Positions 8,593-19,000 of a stretch of 64,000 nucleotides of DNA are shown here, piece after piece. The position numbers were made by a program, and so were the translations under genes. The DNA lies in contig NZ_CP070225.1 of the NCBI RefSeq assembly GCF_021631985.1, forward strand, positions 1,178,001-1,242,000, written 5' to 3'. The DNA is from Sandaracinus amylolyticus. Lineage in GTDB: Bacteria; Myxococcota_A; Polyangia; Polyangiales; Sandaracinaceae. Position 1 is the stretch's first letter. Each line of letters starts with the position of its first letter. The notes under the pieces are model-generated. The model worked only from the letters and a program-made list of their open reading frames with translations. It was not told where the DNA came from and did not search any database.

Positions 8593-10032
8593 ATGCATTC
8601 AGGCAATCGGCTCGGGGCGGTGGTGTCCGTCCTGATCGCGCTGGTGATCACGACGGGCTGCTTCGAGCGACGCACGGGAGCGATCACGCCGCGGCTCGGC
8701 AACGTTCAGGACGTGCGGCTCACGATCGGCGGCTATCGCAACGTCGATCTCGTGCTGCTCGTCGACGACTCGGGCTCGATGGGCCAGGAGCAGGACATCC
8801 TCGAGGAGCGCATCGCCGACCTCGTGCGCGATCTGACCTCGCCGCCCGACGACGACGGCGATGGAGAGCCCGACTGGGGCGCGGTCGAGCGCCTGCGCGT
8901 CGCGATCGTGACGACCGACATGGGCACCTCGGGCGCGCCGATGCCGACCGGCGGTGGCAGCTGCGAAGGGCACGGCGACGACGGCGAGTACCAGAGCGCG
9001 GCGTCGTGCAGCGACGCGCAGCTCGGCCTCCAGGTCTACCAGGCGGGCGACGACGCGGGCGCGTTCTCGGCGCGCATCGGCTGCATCGTCGACTCGCTCG
9101 GCCTGATGGGCTGCGGCATCGAGCAGCAGCTCGGGGCGGCGTCGCGCGCGATCGAGCGCGGCAGCGAGGTCCCCGGCGGATTTCCCGCGAGCGACGCGAT
9201 CCTCGCGGTGCTGGTGCTCACCGACGAAGAGGACTGCTCGCTCGCGCAGCCGGAGCAGTTCTACGCGGAGTTCGAGCGCACCACGCGCATCAACGTGCTC
9301 TGTCAGGACGCGGCGATGGGCGTGAACGGTGCGAGCCCGGCGTGGCTCAGCTCGATCGACGCGCTCGCGACGGCGCTCGCGGCGGGGCGCGAGGACGGGA
9401 GCTTCGTCTTCGGTGCGATCACCGGCCTACCGCTCGATCTCTCGGGCGCGAGCCCCGCGACGATCCTCGCCGATCCGCGCATGAGCTACGGCGAGCGCAC
9501 GGACTCGATGAACCGGCTCGTCCCCACCGCGGCATGCACCTCGGAGAACGGCGACGCGACGCCGGCAAGACGCATCGTCGAGGTCGCGAGCCACTTCGAG
9601 CACGCGGTCCTGCACAGCATCTGCTCGGACGACTTCGGGCCCGCGATCGAGCAGGTGACGGACGCGATCGCGCAGCAGATCGGCGAGTTCTGCCTGCCGC
9701 GGCGCATCCCGCTGGTCGGCGAGCGCGTCGAGTGCGAGCTCCGCGTGACGCTCGCGGAGGGCGAGGCCTGCGATCGGTCGCGCGGACAGACCGAGAGCGC
9801 GCGCGAGGACGGTCGCGCGGTGTGCGTCGTCGAGCAGGTCGCCGCGGACGGCTCGACCGGCGAGGGCTATTTCTACGCGGACAGCGAGGAGTGCCCGCAG
9901 ATCGTCTTCACCGACGCGGCGCGCCCGCCGCTCGGCGCGTTGGTGGAGGCGTCGTGTTATTTCGAGACGCCGCGCGACGCGGGCGCCCCCCCGACGATCG
10001 AGGAGGACGGCGGGACGCCCACCGGTCCCTGA
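8593..10032 (+). CDS. von Willebrand factor A-domain lipoprotein, paralogue 1
   Basis: 479 residues. Signal peptide with lipobox VITTGC (Cys at about 23) followed by FERR, then a vWA domain beginning VDLVLLVDDSGSMGQE with the MIDAS motif DxSxS. Later conserved blocks are RVAIVTTDMG, GCGIEQQLGA, ILAVLVLTDEEDCS, PARRIVEVA and LHSICSDDF. Cysteines are numerous in the mature part, consistent with disulphides outside the cytoplasm. The C-terminus is a short Asp/Pro/Gly tail. Metal-dependent ligand binding is inferred from the MIDAS; the ligand is unknown. A good SD (GGAGGTGGAG) precedes ATG 8593. It is paralogous to the next gene and probably part of the same family of cell-surface proteins common in Polyangiales. 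Confidence 0.88.
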   Translation: MHSGNRLGAVVSVLIALVITTGCFERRTGAITPRLGNVQDVRLTIGGYRNVDLVLLVDDSGSMGQEQDILEERIADLVRDLTSPPDDDGDGEPDWGAVERLRVAIVTTDMGTSGAPMPTGGGSCEGHGDDGEYQSAASCSDAQLGLQVYQAGDDAGAFSARIGCIVDSLGLMGCGIEQQLGAASRAIERGSEVPGGFPASDAILAVLVLTDEEDCSLAQPEQFYAEFERTTRINVLCQDAAMGVNGASPAWLSSIDALATALAAGREDGSFVFGAITGLPLDLSGASPATILADPRMSYGERTDSMNRLVPTAACTSENGDATPARRIVEVASHFEHAVLHSICSDDFGPAIEQVTDAIAQQIGEFCLPRRIPLVGERVECELRVTLAEGEACDRSRGQTESAREDGRAVCVVEQVAADGSTGEGYFYADSEECPQIVFTDAARPPLGALVEASCYFETPRDAGAPPTIEEDGGTPTGP

Positions 10033-10199
10033 GCGATCGGCGTGACGAGATCGCCCGGCCCGCGCCGCTCGGTGTCAACCGAGTTGGCGCGGGTTTCGTG
10101 CTTCTCGGCGTGGATCTCCCGTGATTCGCCGCGGGCGCGCGATGGATCGGACCTTGCGCAGGGCGTGCCCCGGTCTCGCTCGGTCGTGGCCTCCAGGCA

Positions 10200-10229
10200 T
10201 TGATCGGGACGACACCGGGACTGTATCGT
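10200..10229 (+). promoter_or_regulatory. Possible promoter upstream of vWA lipoprotein 2 (TTGATC-18-TATCGT)
   Basis: TTGATC at 10200-10205 and TATCGT at 10224-10229, separated by 18 bp. The start would give a leader of about 60 nt containing the SD TGGAGGA before ATG 10296. The intergenic region 10033-10199 holds nothing else recognisable. Confidence 0.4.
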
Positions 10230-10295
10230 TGGCCCGCTCGTGAGGCGCGAGGCGTTGGAACGTCGCGTCGCACGGGGAGCTTCTGGAGGATTTCG

Positions 10296-12206
10296 ATGGG
10301 TCTTCGTCGGAGGAAGATCGGGACCGCGCTCGTGATCGCGGCGATCGGCGTGGTGACGGTGGGCTGCTTCGAGCGCTCGCTCCAACCGGTCAACCCGTGC
10401 ACGCGCTCTCGAGCAGGCGACAACATCCGCGTCGAGAGCGTCGACGAGGTCGATCTGCTCTTCATGATCGACAACTCGAACTCGATGGCGGAAGAGCAGG
10501 CCTCGCTCACCGAGGAGCTGCCGCGCCTGGTGCGCGTGCTCGCGTCGGGCGACCGCACGCAGGACGGCGAGACGCCGGACGACTTCGAGCCGGTGCGCTC
10601 GCTGCACATCGGCGTCGTCACCAGCGACATGGGCGTCGGTGGCTTCGAGGTGCCGACCTGCGACGGCGGCCTCTTCGGCGCCAACGCGGGCGACGACGGC
10701 GTGCTCATCACGCGCGGCCGCACGTCGATCCCGGGCTGCGAAGCGACGTACCCGAACGTCTTCGACTTCCAGCGCGACCGCGACAACCCGGACACGTTCG
10801 CGACGGACGTCGCGTGCGTCGCGACGACCGGCACCGGCGGCTGCGGCTTCGAGCAGCAGCTCGAGGCGGTCCTCAAGGCGCTCTCGCCGGCGACGCCCCA
10901 GCCCTGGACGGTCGGGGACTACGTGCCGCCCTTCTTCCACAACAGCACGCTCGGCCACTCGGGCCCCGGCGGCGCGAACGACGGCTTCATCCGCGCGAAC
11001 TCGGCGCTCGCGGTCATCCTCGTCACCGACGAAGAGGACTGCTCGACGCCGAACCCGGCGCTCTTCGATCCGGGCAGCCCGGACTTCAGCTCGGTCGACC
11101 TCAACCTGCGCTGCTTCTCGTTCCCGGCGCAGGTCCACCCGGTCGAGCGCTACGTCCGCGGCACCGATGGTCGTAGCGGTCTGCTCGGCCTCCGCCAGAA
11201 CCCGAACCTGCTGATCTTCGCGGGCATCGTCGGCGTTCCGGTCGAGTCGGTGCCGGATCCGGCGGCGATCAACTACGAGGAGATCCTCGCGCACCCCGAC
11301 ATGATGGAGATGATCGACCCGTCGATGCCGACGCGTCTTCGTCCCTCGTGCAACGTGCCGGGCCTCGGCGTCGCGTTCCCGCCGCGCCGCATCGTGCGCA
11401 CCGCGCAGGCGATCGAGCAGGCGGGCGGCAGCGCGACCATCCAGTCGATCTGCCAGGACAGCTACGCCGGCGCGCTCGACGCGATCATCGCGAAGATCGC
11501 CGACGCGCTCGGTGGCGCGTGCCTTCCGCGCGACCTGAACCCGGATGCCGAGGGCTTCGTCCAGTGCGACGTCTTCGAGATCCTTCCGGCGACCGGCGAC
11601 ACGACGACCTGCGCGGGCCTGCCCGGCCGTGACCCGGACTTCGCCGAGACCGTCGACGTCAACGGCGTCCCGCGTCAGATGTGCAAGGTCATCCAGATCA
11701 GCCCGGCGGCGGCTGGCAGCGGTGGCCAGGGCTGGTTCTACGAGATCGCCGAGACGGCGGCGCCCGGCAGCGACATCGCCGAGCTCTGCGGCGACACCGG
11801 TCAGCGCATCTCGTTCGCCGGCATCAGCCCGACGACGAACTCGGACATCCGCCTCGAGTGCCTCCAGACGGTGCGCCCGGGCGCGGGCACGCCGGGCTCG
11901 ATCGGCGACTTCTGCGACCCCGCCGCGGCGGATCAGTGCCCGGGTCTCGACCCGGCGAACCGCTCGGGGATCCTCGCGTGCGACGCTGCGGACCGCACCT
12001 GCCGCGTGCCCTGCATGAACGACTCGGACTGCACGAGCGCCGGCCTGCTCGGTGACACGTGCGACGACCGGGCGTGGGAGGACGCGGTCGGTGCGAACGA
12101 AGAGGGCATCGACGAGGAGACGCGCAATCGTCGCCTCGCGTCGATCCCCGCGGGTGTCGATCCGCAGGCGCCGCACAACTTCTGCGTGAACCCGACCTGC
12201 ATCTGA
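10296..12206 (+). CDS. von Willebrand factor A-domain lipoprotein, paralogue 2
   Basis: 636 residues, starting at ATG 10296 behind SD TGGAGGA. The signal peptide ends in lipobox VTVGC followed by FERS, the same ...CFER mature start as paralogue 1. The vWA domain opens VDLLFMIDNSNSMAEEQ (DxSxS MIDAS). The order of shared blocks is the same as in paralogue 1: GVVTSDMG, GCGFEQQLEAVL, LAVILVTDEEDCS, PPRRIVRTAQ, IQSICQD. It has an extra Cys-rich C-terminal domain of about 100 residues (GDFCDPAAADQCPGL ... CRVPCMNDSDCTSAG ... NFCVNPTC) resembling small disulphide-knotted surface modules. A perfect terminator follows, so it ends its transcription unit. Function beyond surface ligand binding is not known. 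Confidence 0.88.
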   Translation: MGLRRRKIGTALVIAAIGVVTVGCFERSLQPVNPCTRSRAGDNIRVESVDEVDLLFMIDNSNSMAEEQASLTEELPRLVRVLASGDRTQDGETPDDFEPVRSLHIGVVTSDMGVGGFEVPTCDGGLFGANAGDDGVLITRGRTSIPGCEATYPNVFDFQRDRDNPDTFATDVACVATTGTGGCGFEQQLEAVLKALSPATPQPWTVGDYVPPFFHNSTLGHSGPGGANDGFIRANSALAVILVTDEEDCSTPNPALFDPGSPDFSSVDLNLRCFSFPAQVHPVERYVRGTDGRSGLLGLRQNPNLLIFAGIVGVPVESVPDPAAINYEEILAHPDMMEMIDPSMPTRLRPSCNVPGLGVAFPPRRIVRTAQAIEQAGGSATIQSICQDSYAGALDAIIAKIADALGGACLPRDLNPDAEGFVQCDVFEILPATGDTTTCAGLPGRDPDFAETVDVNGVPRQMCKVIQISPAAAGSGGQGWFYEIAETAAPGSDIAELCGDTGQRISFAGISPTTNSDIRLECLQTVRPGAGTPGSIGDFCDPAAADQCPGLDPANRSGILACDAADRTCRVPCMNDSDCTSAGLLGDTCDDRAWEDAVGANEEGIDEETRNRRLASIPAGVDPQAPHNFCVNPTCI

Positions 12207-12228
12207 AGCAGCGTCGACCCTGACGAAG

Positions 12229-12263
12229 AAGGCCGGTGAGCTTCGCGCTCACCGGCCTTTTTC
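12229..12263 (+). terminator. Strong intrinsic terminator after vWA lipoprotein 2
   Basis: A perfect 13-bp stem (AAGGCCGGTGAGC / GCTCACCGGCCTT) with loop TTCGC, followed by a run of five T. It separates the lipoprotein unit from the SOS-type dnaE2 promoter 8 bp further on. Confidence 0.92.
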
Positions 12264-12270
12264 GCGTCCA

Positions 12271-12299
12271 TTGACACTGCTCTTCTGTTCAGTCAGTGG
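12271..12299 (+). promoter_or_regulatory. dnaE2 promoter with LexA-like operator in the spacer
   Basis: TTGACA (12271-12276) is followed directly by a 17-bp sequence CTGCTCTTCTGTTCAGT (12277-12293) that fills the -35/-10 spacer, then CAGTGG as a poor -10. The 17-mer matches the Myxococcus xanthus LexA box as I recall it (CTRHAMRYBYGTTCAGS) at 14 of 17 positions, including the whole GTTCAG half. The same arrangement is found before imuA. LexA binding here would cover the promoter and repress dnaE2 until DNA damage. Confidence 0.7.
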
Positions 12300-12314
12300 A
12301 TCCGATCCACACCC

Positions 12315-15300
12315 GTGGATCCTGCCCCGTACGTCCCGCTCTGGGTGAAGACGAACCACTCGTTCCTCGAGGGCGCGAGCCATCCCGAGGAGCTCGTGGA
12401 CCGTGCGCACCAGCTCGCGCTGCCCGCGATCGCGATCACCGATCGCGACGGCGTGTACGGCATCGTGAAGGCGCACGTGCGCGGCAAGGAGCTCGCGTCC
12501 GCGGAAGGGTCGCACGGCCCGCAGCGCGTGATCGTGGGCGCGCAGGTGACGGTGCTCGATCGCGATGCGCCGCGTGATGCGCGCACCACGAGCGGGACGC
12601 TGCCGGGCACGCGTCGCGTGGTGCTGCTCGCGCAGAGCCGCGAGGGCTACGCGCGCATCACGCAGCTGCTCACGAAGGGTCATGCGCGCGCCGAGGCGAA
12701 GAACCTCGCGCGCGTCACCTGGGACGAGCTCTGCGAGGTCGGCGAGGGAGTGATCGCGCTCGCGCCCGATGCGCGCTCGCTCGAGCGCATCGCGGACGCG
12801 TTCGAGGGCCGCGTGTACGCGATGATCACGCGGCACTTCGAGGCCCACGAGCGCGACCTCGAGGACGCGCTGCGCGAGGTCGCACGACGTCGCGCGATCC
12901 CGACCGTCGCCGCGATCGAGGTCCTCTATCACACGCGCGCGCGGCAGCCGCTGCAGGACGTGCTCACGTGCATCCGCCACGGCGTGACGCTCACCACCGC
13001 GGGCACGCACCTGCGCGCGAACGCCGAGCACGAGCTGCCCACGCCCGCGCAGATGCGCACGCTCTTCATCGACGATCCCGAGTCGGTCGATCGCACGCTC
13101 GAGGTCGCGGCGCGCTGCACGTTCGAGATGAGCGCGATCCGCTACGTGTACCCCGCGGAGCGACTGCCCGCGGGCGAGACCCAGCAGGGATGGCTGCGCG
13201 CGCTGACGCTCGACGGCGCGCGACGTCGTTATCCGATGGGCGTGCCCGACGACGCGATGGCGCAGATCGAGAAGGAGCTCGCGCTGATCGAGGACCTCGA
13301 CTACGGCGGGTACTTCCTGACGATGTGGGACGTCGTCCGGTTCTGCCGCGAGCAGGGGATCCTCTGTCAGGGCCGCGGAAGCGCCGCGAACTCGATCGTC
13401 TGCTTCTGCCTCGGCATCACCGCGATCGATCCGGTGCGCATGGATCTGCTCTTCGAGCGCTTCCTCTCGAAGGAGCGCGCCGAGCCGCCGGACATCGACG
13501 TCGACATCGAGCACGAGCGGCGCGAGGAGGTCATCCAGTACGTCTACGAGCGCTGGGGGCGCCGCCACTCCGCGATGGTCGCGAACCTCATCCGCTATCG
13601 CGCGCGCAGCGCGCTGCGCGACGTGGGCAAGGCGCTCGATCTGCCGCAGCTCGTGCTCGATCGCGCGGCGAAGACGCTCGACGTGTACGCGGTGTCGATC
13701 GACGAGCAGGCGATGAAGAACGCGGGGCTCGATCTCGAGATCCCCGCGGTGCGCCACCTGCTCGCGCTGGTGCGGCAGATCCAGGACTTCCCGCGCCACC
13801 TCGGGATCCATCCCGGCGGGTTCCTCCTCGGCAGCGAGCCCGTCGACACGCTGTGCCCGATCGAGCCCGCGACGATGGAAGGGCGCACCGTCGTGCAGTG
13901 GGACAAGCAGGACGTCGAGGACCTCGGCCTCTTCAAGGTCGATCTGCTCGGGCTCGGCGCGCTCACCGTGGTGCACCGCGCGTTCGATCTGCTGCGCGAT
14001 CACGACGAGATCGATCTCGAGATCGCGACCGTGCCCCCCGAGGATCCGACGACGTTCCAGATGGTCTCGCGCGGCGACACCGTCGGTGTCTTCCAGATCG
14101 AGTCGCGCGCGCAGATGGCGATGCTGCCGCGCCTGCGGCCGCGCACCTTCTACGATCTCGTCATCGAGGTCGCGATCGTGCGACCGGGGCCGATCCAGGG
14201 CGACATGGTGCATCCGTACCTGCGCCGCCGCGCCGGGCTCGAGCAGGTCACGTACCCGCACCCGAAGCTCGAGCGCGTGCTCGCGAAGACGCTCGGCGTG
14301 CCGATCTTCCAGGAGCAGGTGATGAAGCTCGCGATCGAGTGCGCGGGCTACTCCGGCGGCGAGGCCGATCGACTGCGGCGCGACATGGCGGCGTGGCGCT
14401 CGAAGGGGCGCATCGAGGCGCATCGCGAGCGCTTGATCACGCGCATGGTCGCCGACGGGATCCCCCAGGACTTCGCGGAGCGCGTGTTCCACCAGATCAA
14501 GGGCTTCGGCGAGTACGGCTTCCCCGAGTCGCACGCCGCGAGCTTCGCGCTGATCGCGTACGTGACCGCGTGGCTCAAGTGCCATCACCCCGCGGTGTTC
14601 GCGTGCTCGATGCTCAACGCGTGGCCGATGGGCTTCTATCACCCGTCGACGATCATCGAGGACGCCAAGCGCCACGGCGTGCGCGTGCTGCCGATCGACG
14701 TGCGGCGATCGAAGTGGGACTGCACGCTCGAGCACGTCACCGGCGAGCCGCGCTGGGCGCTGCGCATGGGGCTGCGCTACGTGCGCGGGTTCGGGACGCG
14801 CGAGAAGACCGCGTTCGAGCGCGCGTGGGCGCGCCACGACGCGATCGACGACCTCGCGGCGTTCGTGCGCAACGTTCGGTTGTCGCGCCGTGCCCACGAG
14901 GCGCTCGCAGAGTCGGGCGCGCTCGCGGGCTACGGGCTCGATCGACGCAAGGCGATCTGGGAGGTGCGCGCGCTCGCGACCGAGCACGAGGGCGATCTCC
15001 CGGTGATGGACGCGCCCCACGCGAAGAAGGGCGCGAAGTTCCGCGCGCTCGGGCGCGGCGAGTCGATCTCGTGGGACTACCGCGCGAGCATGCACAGCAC
15101 GCGTGGCCATCCGATGGAGCGCTTCCGCGAGGCGCTCTCGGCGCGCGACATCCCCGATGCGCGCACGGTCGCGTCGATGCGCGACGGAGCGCGCGTGCGC
15201 TACGCGGGCATCGTCATCTGCCGACAGCGACCGGGCACCGCGACCGGCGTGACGTTCATGACGCTCGAGGACGAGACCGGCTTCGCGAACGTCGTGATCT

Positions 15301-15485
15301 GGCGCGACGTGTTCGAGCGCTTCGACGTGATCGGCAAGACCGCGTCGCTGCTCGAGGTGGAAGGGCGCATCCAGTCGGCCGAGGGCGTGGTGCACGTCAT
15401 CGCCGAGGTCCTGCGCGATCTCGGCAAGGACGAGCGCATGCTGAAGAGCCTCGAGGAGGTGCCGCGATCGCGCGACTTCCATTGA
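12315..15485 (+). CDS. dnaE2: Error-prone DNA polymerase III alpha subunit DnaE2
   Basis: 1056 residues, the usual length of DnaE2. It opens with a PHP domain (WVKTNHSFLEGASHPEEL; AIAITDRDGVYG). The polymerase core shows GRGSAANSIVCFCLGI, the catalytic acidic motif PDIDVDIEH (about residues 392-400), HPGGFLLG and the finger motif GYSGGEADRLRRDM, and it ends with an OB-fold (RVRYAGIVICRQRPGTATGVTFMTLED) and the family C-terminus SRDFH. It acts with ImuA and ImuB in SOS-induced translesion synthesis and mutagenesis; in this genome imuA-imuB is encoded at 58.7-61.1 kb. The start is the GTG at 12315; no SD is visible and the promoter lies close upstream, so the leader is very short. Regulation by LexA is inferred from the operator. 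Confidence 0.96.
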   Translation: MDPAPYVPLWVKTNHSFLEGASHPEELVDRAHQLALPAIAITDRDGVYGIVKAHVRGKELASAEGSHGPQRVIVGAQVTVLDRDAPRDARTTSGTLPGTRRVVLLAQSREGYARITQLLTKGHARAEAKNLARVTWDELCEVGEGVIALAPDARSLERIADAFEGRVYAMITRHFEAHERDLEDALREVARRRAIPTVAAIEVLYHTRARQPLQDVLTCIRHGVTLTTAGTHLRANAEHELPTPAQMRTLFIDDPESVDRTLEVAARCTFEMSAIRYVYPAERLPAGETQQGWLRALTLDGARRRYPMGVPDDAMAQIEKELALIEDLDYGGYFLTMWDVVRFCREQGILCQGRGSAANSIVCFCLGITAIDPVRMDLLFERFLSKERAEPPDIDVDIEHERREEVIQYVYERWGRRHSAMVANLIRYRARSALRDVGKALDLPQLVLDRAAKTLDVYAVSIDEQAMKNAGLDLEIPAVRHLLALVRQIQDFPRHLGIHPGGFLLGSEPVDTLCPIEPATMEGRTVVQWDKQDVEDLGLFKVDLLGLGALTVVHRAFDLLRDHDEIDLEIATVPPEDPTTFQMVSRGDTVGVFQIESRAQMAMLPRLRPRTFYDLVIEVAIVRPGPIQGDMVHPYLRRRAGLEQVTYPHPKLERVLAKTLGVPIFQEQVMKLAIECAGYSGGEADRLRRDMAAWRSKGRIEAHRERLITRMVADGIPQDFAERVFHQIKGFGEYGFPESHAASFALIAYVTAWLKCHHPAVFACSMLNAWPMGFYHPSTIIEDAKRHGVRVLPIDVRRSKWDCTLEHVTGEPRWALRMGLRYVRGFGTREKTAFERAWARHDAIDDLAAFVRNVRLSRRAHEALAESGALAGYGLDRRKAIWEVRALATEHEGDLPVMDAPHAKKGAKFRALGRGESISWDYRASMHSTRGHPMERFREALSARDIPDARTVASMRDGARVRYAGIVICRQRPGTATGVTFMTLEDETGFANVVIWRDVFERFDVIGKTASLLEVEGRIQSAEGVVHVIAEVLRDLGKDERMLKSLEEVPRSRDFH

Positions 15486-15525
15486 TCGGTGATCCAGAGC
15501 TGGACCCGGATCACGTTGCGTCCTC

Positions 15526-15996
15526 ATGTACGTCCACGCGCACGATCCCGTCCGCGGGCTGGCGGTCTGGTACTTCGGCGAGATGTCCGACGAGGACTGG
15601 GCGCAGCACTTCGCGCACCTCGACGAGCTCGCGACCTGGTCGCGCACGATCGGCAAGCGCGCGGCCTGTGTCGTCATCCTCGGTCGCTTCGAGCTGCCCG
15701 ACGCGAAGCGCCGCGCCGCGCTCGCGGAGCGCACCGAGCAGCCCGGCTACGATCCCTACGTCGCGTTCGTCGCGCCCAACGCGGCGGCGCTCGGCGCGCT
15801 CACGGTCATGCGCTGGCTCCAGAAGAAGCCGCAGTACGAGAGCGGGTTCGTGAGCTCGCCCGACGAGGCGAGGGCGTGGCTCGAGCAGCGTCGCGGCGAG
15901 CGCCTCGCGGCGCTCGGTCGGATGCTCGACGACGTGCTCGCGCGCGCGGGCCACGCCGCTCCGCGCGCCCCCGTGATGCAACGCGGGGGAGCTTGA
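15526..15996 (+). CDS. Unknown protein of 156 residues
   Basis: I do not recognise the family. The protein starts MYVHAHDPVRGLAVWYFGEM, continues with an amphipathic segment (SDEDWAQHFAHLDELATW) and a hydrophobic strand AACVVILGRFELP, then PYVAFVAPNAAALGALTVMRWL, and ends with a helical, Arg/Ala-rich tail. The alternation of a 'VWYFGEMSDEDW' start, a short strand and 'EARAWLEQR' helix is reminiscent of SpoIIAA/STAS-like proteins, but key residues cannot be assigned. It has no signal or membrane segment. It is 40 bp downstream of dnaE2 on the same strand and may be co-transcribed, but no functional link can be stated. Confidence 0.7.
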   Translation: MYVHAHDPVRGLAVWYFGEMSDEDWAQHFAHLDELATWSRTIGKRAACVVILGRFELPDAKRRAALAERTEQPGYDPYVAFVAPNAAALGALTVMRWLQKKPQYESGFVSSPDEARAWLEQRRGERLAALGRMLDDVLARAGHAAPRAPVMQRGGA

Positions 15997-16009
15997 GCGC
16001 GGATCCCGG

Positions 16010-16015
16010 TACCAT
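16010..16015 (+). promoter_or_regulatory. -10 box (TACCAT) 10 nt before the RCC1/MopE gene
   Basis: TACCAT ends at 16015 and the ATG is at 16026. No matching -35 is seen at 17 bp. Included because of the recurring spacing to start codons in this window. Confidence 0.35.
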
Positions 16016-16025
16016 CTCGGACGCG

Positions 16026-19000
16026 ATGCGCAGTCTGCTCGGCCCGTCTCCGCTCGTTCCGCTCTTCGTCGTCCTGCTCGCCGCGTGCGGCGGCCCGTCG
16101 AGCTCCCCGCCCGAGCCCGATGCATCGTCGCCGCCAGACGACGACGCGGGCGAGGCTCCGGAGTGCACCTCCGACGTCGCGTGCGACGACGACCTCTTCT
16201 GCAACGGCGCCGAGCGCTGCGTGAGCGGCGCCTGCACGAGCGGCACCTCGCCCTGCGACGAGGGCGACGCGTGCGACGAAGAGGCCGACGCGTGCGTCGA
16301 TCCCTGCGACCTCGACGCCGACGACGACGACGACGGCCGCGACTCCATCGCGTGCGGCGGCGACGACTGCGACGACGGCGATCGCAACCGCTTCCCCGGC
16401 AACCCCGAGGTCTGCGACGCGAGCGATCACGACGAGGACTGCGATCCGCGCACGTTCGGCGTCCGCGACGGCGACGGCGACGGCTTCCCCGACGGCGAGT
16501 GCTGCAACGACGCGCCCGACACCCGCCACTGCGGCTCCGACTGCGACGACACGCGCGTCGCCGCTCATCGAGGCGCGGCCGACACCTGCAACGGCCTCGA
16601 CGACGACTGCGACGGCCTCAGCGACGAAGGCGCGCTCCGCAGCTACTACCCCGACGAAGACGGCGACGGATACGGCCGCGAGGGCGCGACGCCGGTGATG
16701 GCGTGCAACGCGCCCGCGAGGCACGTCGAGGACGACGCGACCGACTGCGACGACGCGGTGCGCCTCCGCAATCCCGCGGCCACCGAGCTCTGCGACGGCA
16801 TCGACAACAACTGCGACGGCGCGATCGACGAGGCGGGCTCGCGCACCTACTACCGCGACTCCGACGGCGACGGCTACGGCGATCCCGGCACCACCGTCAC
16901 CCGGCTCGACTGCGTGATCCCCAGCGGCCACGTCGCGCTCGGCAACGACTGCCGCGACGGCGACGCGACCATCCATCCCGGCGCGGACGAGCGCTGTGAT
17001 CGCATCGACTCCGACTGCACGCTCCCCGGCGCGGCGGCGGGCGGCGAGGACCTCGCCGAGGACGGCGATCGCGACGGGCACGCCCCGCTCGCCGCGACCT
17101 GCACCGCCGGCTTCCCGAAGGACGACTGCAACGACGCCGATCGCTTCTCGTTCCTCGGCGCGCCCGAGGTCTGCGACGGGCGCGACAACGACTGCGACGG
17201 CACCGCCGATCCGCTGCCCGCGATGAACGCGTGGTGCGGCGTCGGCTACGCGTGCGACGGTGGCACCTGCGAGCCGCGCCGCACCATCGAGGTCGGCCCC
17301 GACGACGAGGCGTGCGCGCTCGAGGGCACGGCCGCGTACTGCTGGGGCGCGAACGACGAGGGACAGCTCGGCGACGGCACGACCGGTCCGCGCCCCGGCG
17401 CGGTCGCGGTCACCGGCGGCTTCGCGTTCGAGCAGCTCGCGGTCGGCCCATCGTCGAGCTGCGGCGTGCGGAGCGACGGAGCGCTGCTGTGCTGGGGCAG
17501 CGGCGCCTCGCTCGGCGAGCCCGAGGGGCCCGACCGCCTCGGGCCGAGCACGCCGATGCCCGGCACGAGCGACGTCGTCGAGGCCTCGCTGCGCTACTCG
17601 AACGGGTGCCTGCGCCTGCGCGACGGGCGCCTTCGCTGCTGGGGCGTCAACGGGTCGGGCCAGCTCGGCGCGGGCCCGGTCGGGCGCAGCGACACGCCGA
17701 TCGACGTGATCGGGATCGACGACGCGGTCTCGGTCGACACCGGCGGCAGCTTCGCGTGCGCGCGCCGCCGCGACGGCACGGTGTGGTGCTGGGGCGCGGC
17801 CGCCCAGCTCGGCCGTGGCCCCACCGTCGGGGACACGCACGTGCCCGGCCTGGTCATGGGCCTCTCGGGGGTGCGCCAGCTCGACCTCGGCTCGCTGCAC
17901 GCGTGCGCGCTGCTCGCGACCGGCGAGGTCCGCTGCTGGGGCAGCGGCTCGGGCGGCTTGATCGACGGCACCATCTCGACCGCGTCGGCGCCACGCACCG
18001 TCGCGGTCGGCTGCGACGTCGCCGACATCGCGGCGGGCTCCTCCGCGACGTGCGCGGTGTGCACCGACGGCCACGTGCGCTGCTGGGGCTCGGGGCTGCT
18101 GGTCGGCGACGGCGTGAGCAACGGCATCGGGCGCGGTCCGCTCACCGTCGCGGGCATCGACGACGCGGTCGAGATCGCGATGGGCCAGGCGGCCTGCGTG
18201 CGGCGTGCGACGGGGGACGTGGTGTGCTGGGGCGAGCGCGGCTCGCCCGCGGTCGGCGACGGAGGTCATCGCTTCGCGGCGCCGGTCGCCGGCATCTCGG
18301 GCGCGACCGCGATCGCCGCCGGCGCGCAGCACGGGTGCGCGATCGTCTCTGGCGCCGTGCGGTGCTGGGGCGCGAGCGGCCAGGGGCGGCTCGGCGTGCC
18401 CGCGGGCCGCCCGGCGTGGGGGCCGGTCGACGCGGGCGTGACGGGCGCGAGCGCGATCGCGCTCGGGTGGCGGCACAGCTGCGCGCTGCGCGGCGGCGAG
18501 GTCTGGTGCTGGGGCGACAACGCGGAGGGCGAGCTCGGCGACGGCACGCTCGTCGTGCGCTCGACGGCGGCGCCGGTGGTGGGCGGGCTCGGCACGGTGA
18601 CCTCGGTCGACGCCGCACTGGGCACGAGCTGCGCGACGGAGAGCGACGGCGACGTCTTCTGCTGGGGCGGCGGCGGGTCCAGCTTCCTGCCGGGCGGCGT
18701 CGACTCCTCGACGCCGATCGAGGTGGCGATCGACACCGGCGTGCTGGCCCTCGGCAGCGGCTTCGCGTGCGGCGTGCAGCCCGGCGGCTTGTGGTGCTGG
18801 GGCTCGAACGTCAGCGGTCAGCTCGGGCGAGGCGACATCGGCGGGTCGAACGGCGTGCCGATGCCGGTGATGGATCTCGCGTCGGCGCCGGCGCGCCTCG
18901 CGGTCGGCACCCGGCACGTGTGCGTGGCGACCGACGCCGGCGTGTCGTGCTGGGGCGAGAACGGCGCCGGACAGCTCGGCGACGGCGGCATGGTCGACGC

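Noticed and set aside
12249-15734. Very long minus-strand open frames opposite dnaE2 (and similar ones opposite other genes)
   Set aside because: At this GC content antisense frames stay open by codon bias. They have His/Arg/Ala low-complexity translations and no domain pattern.
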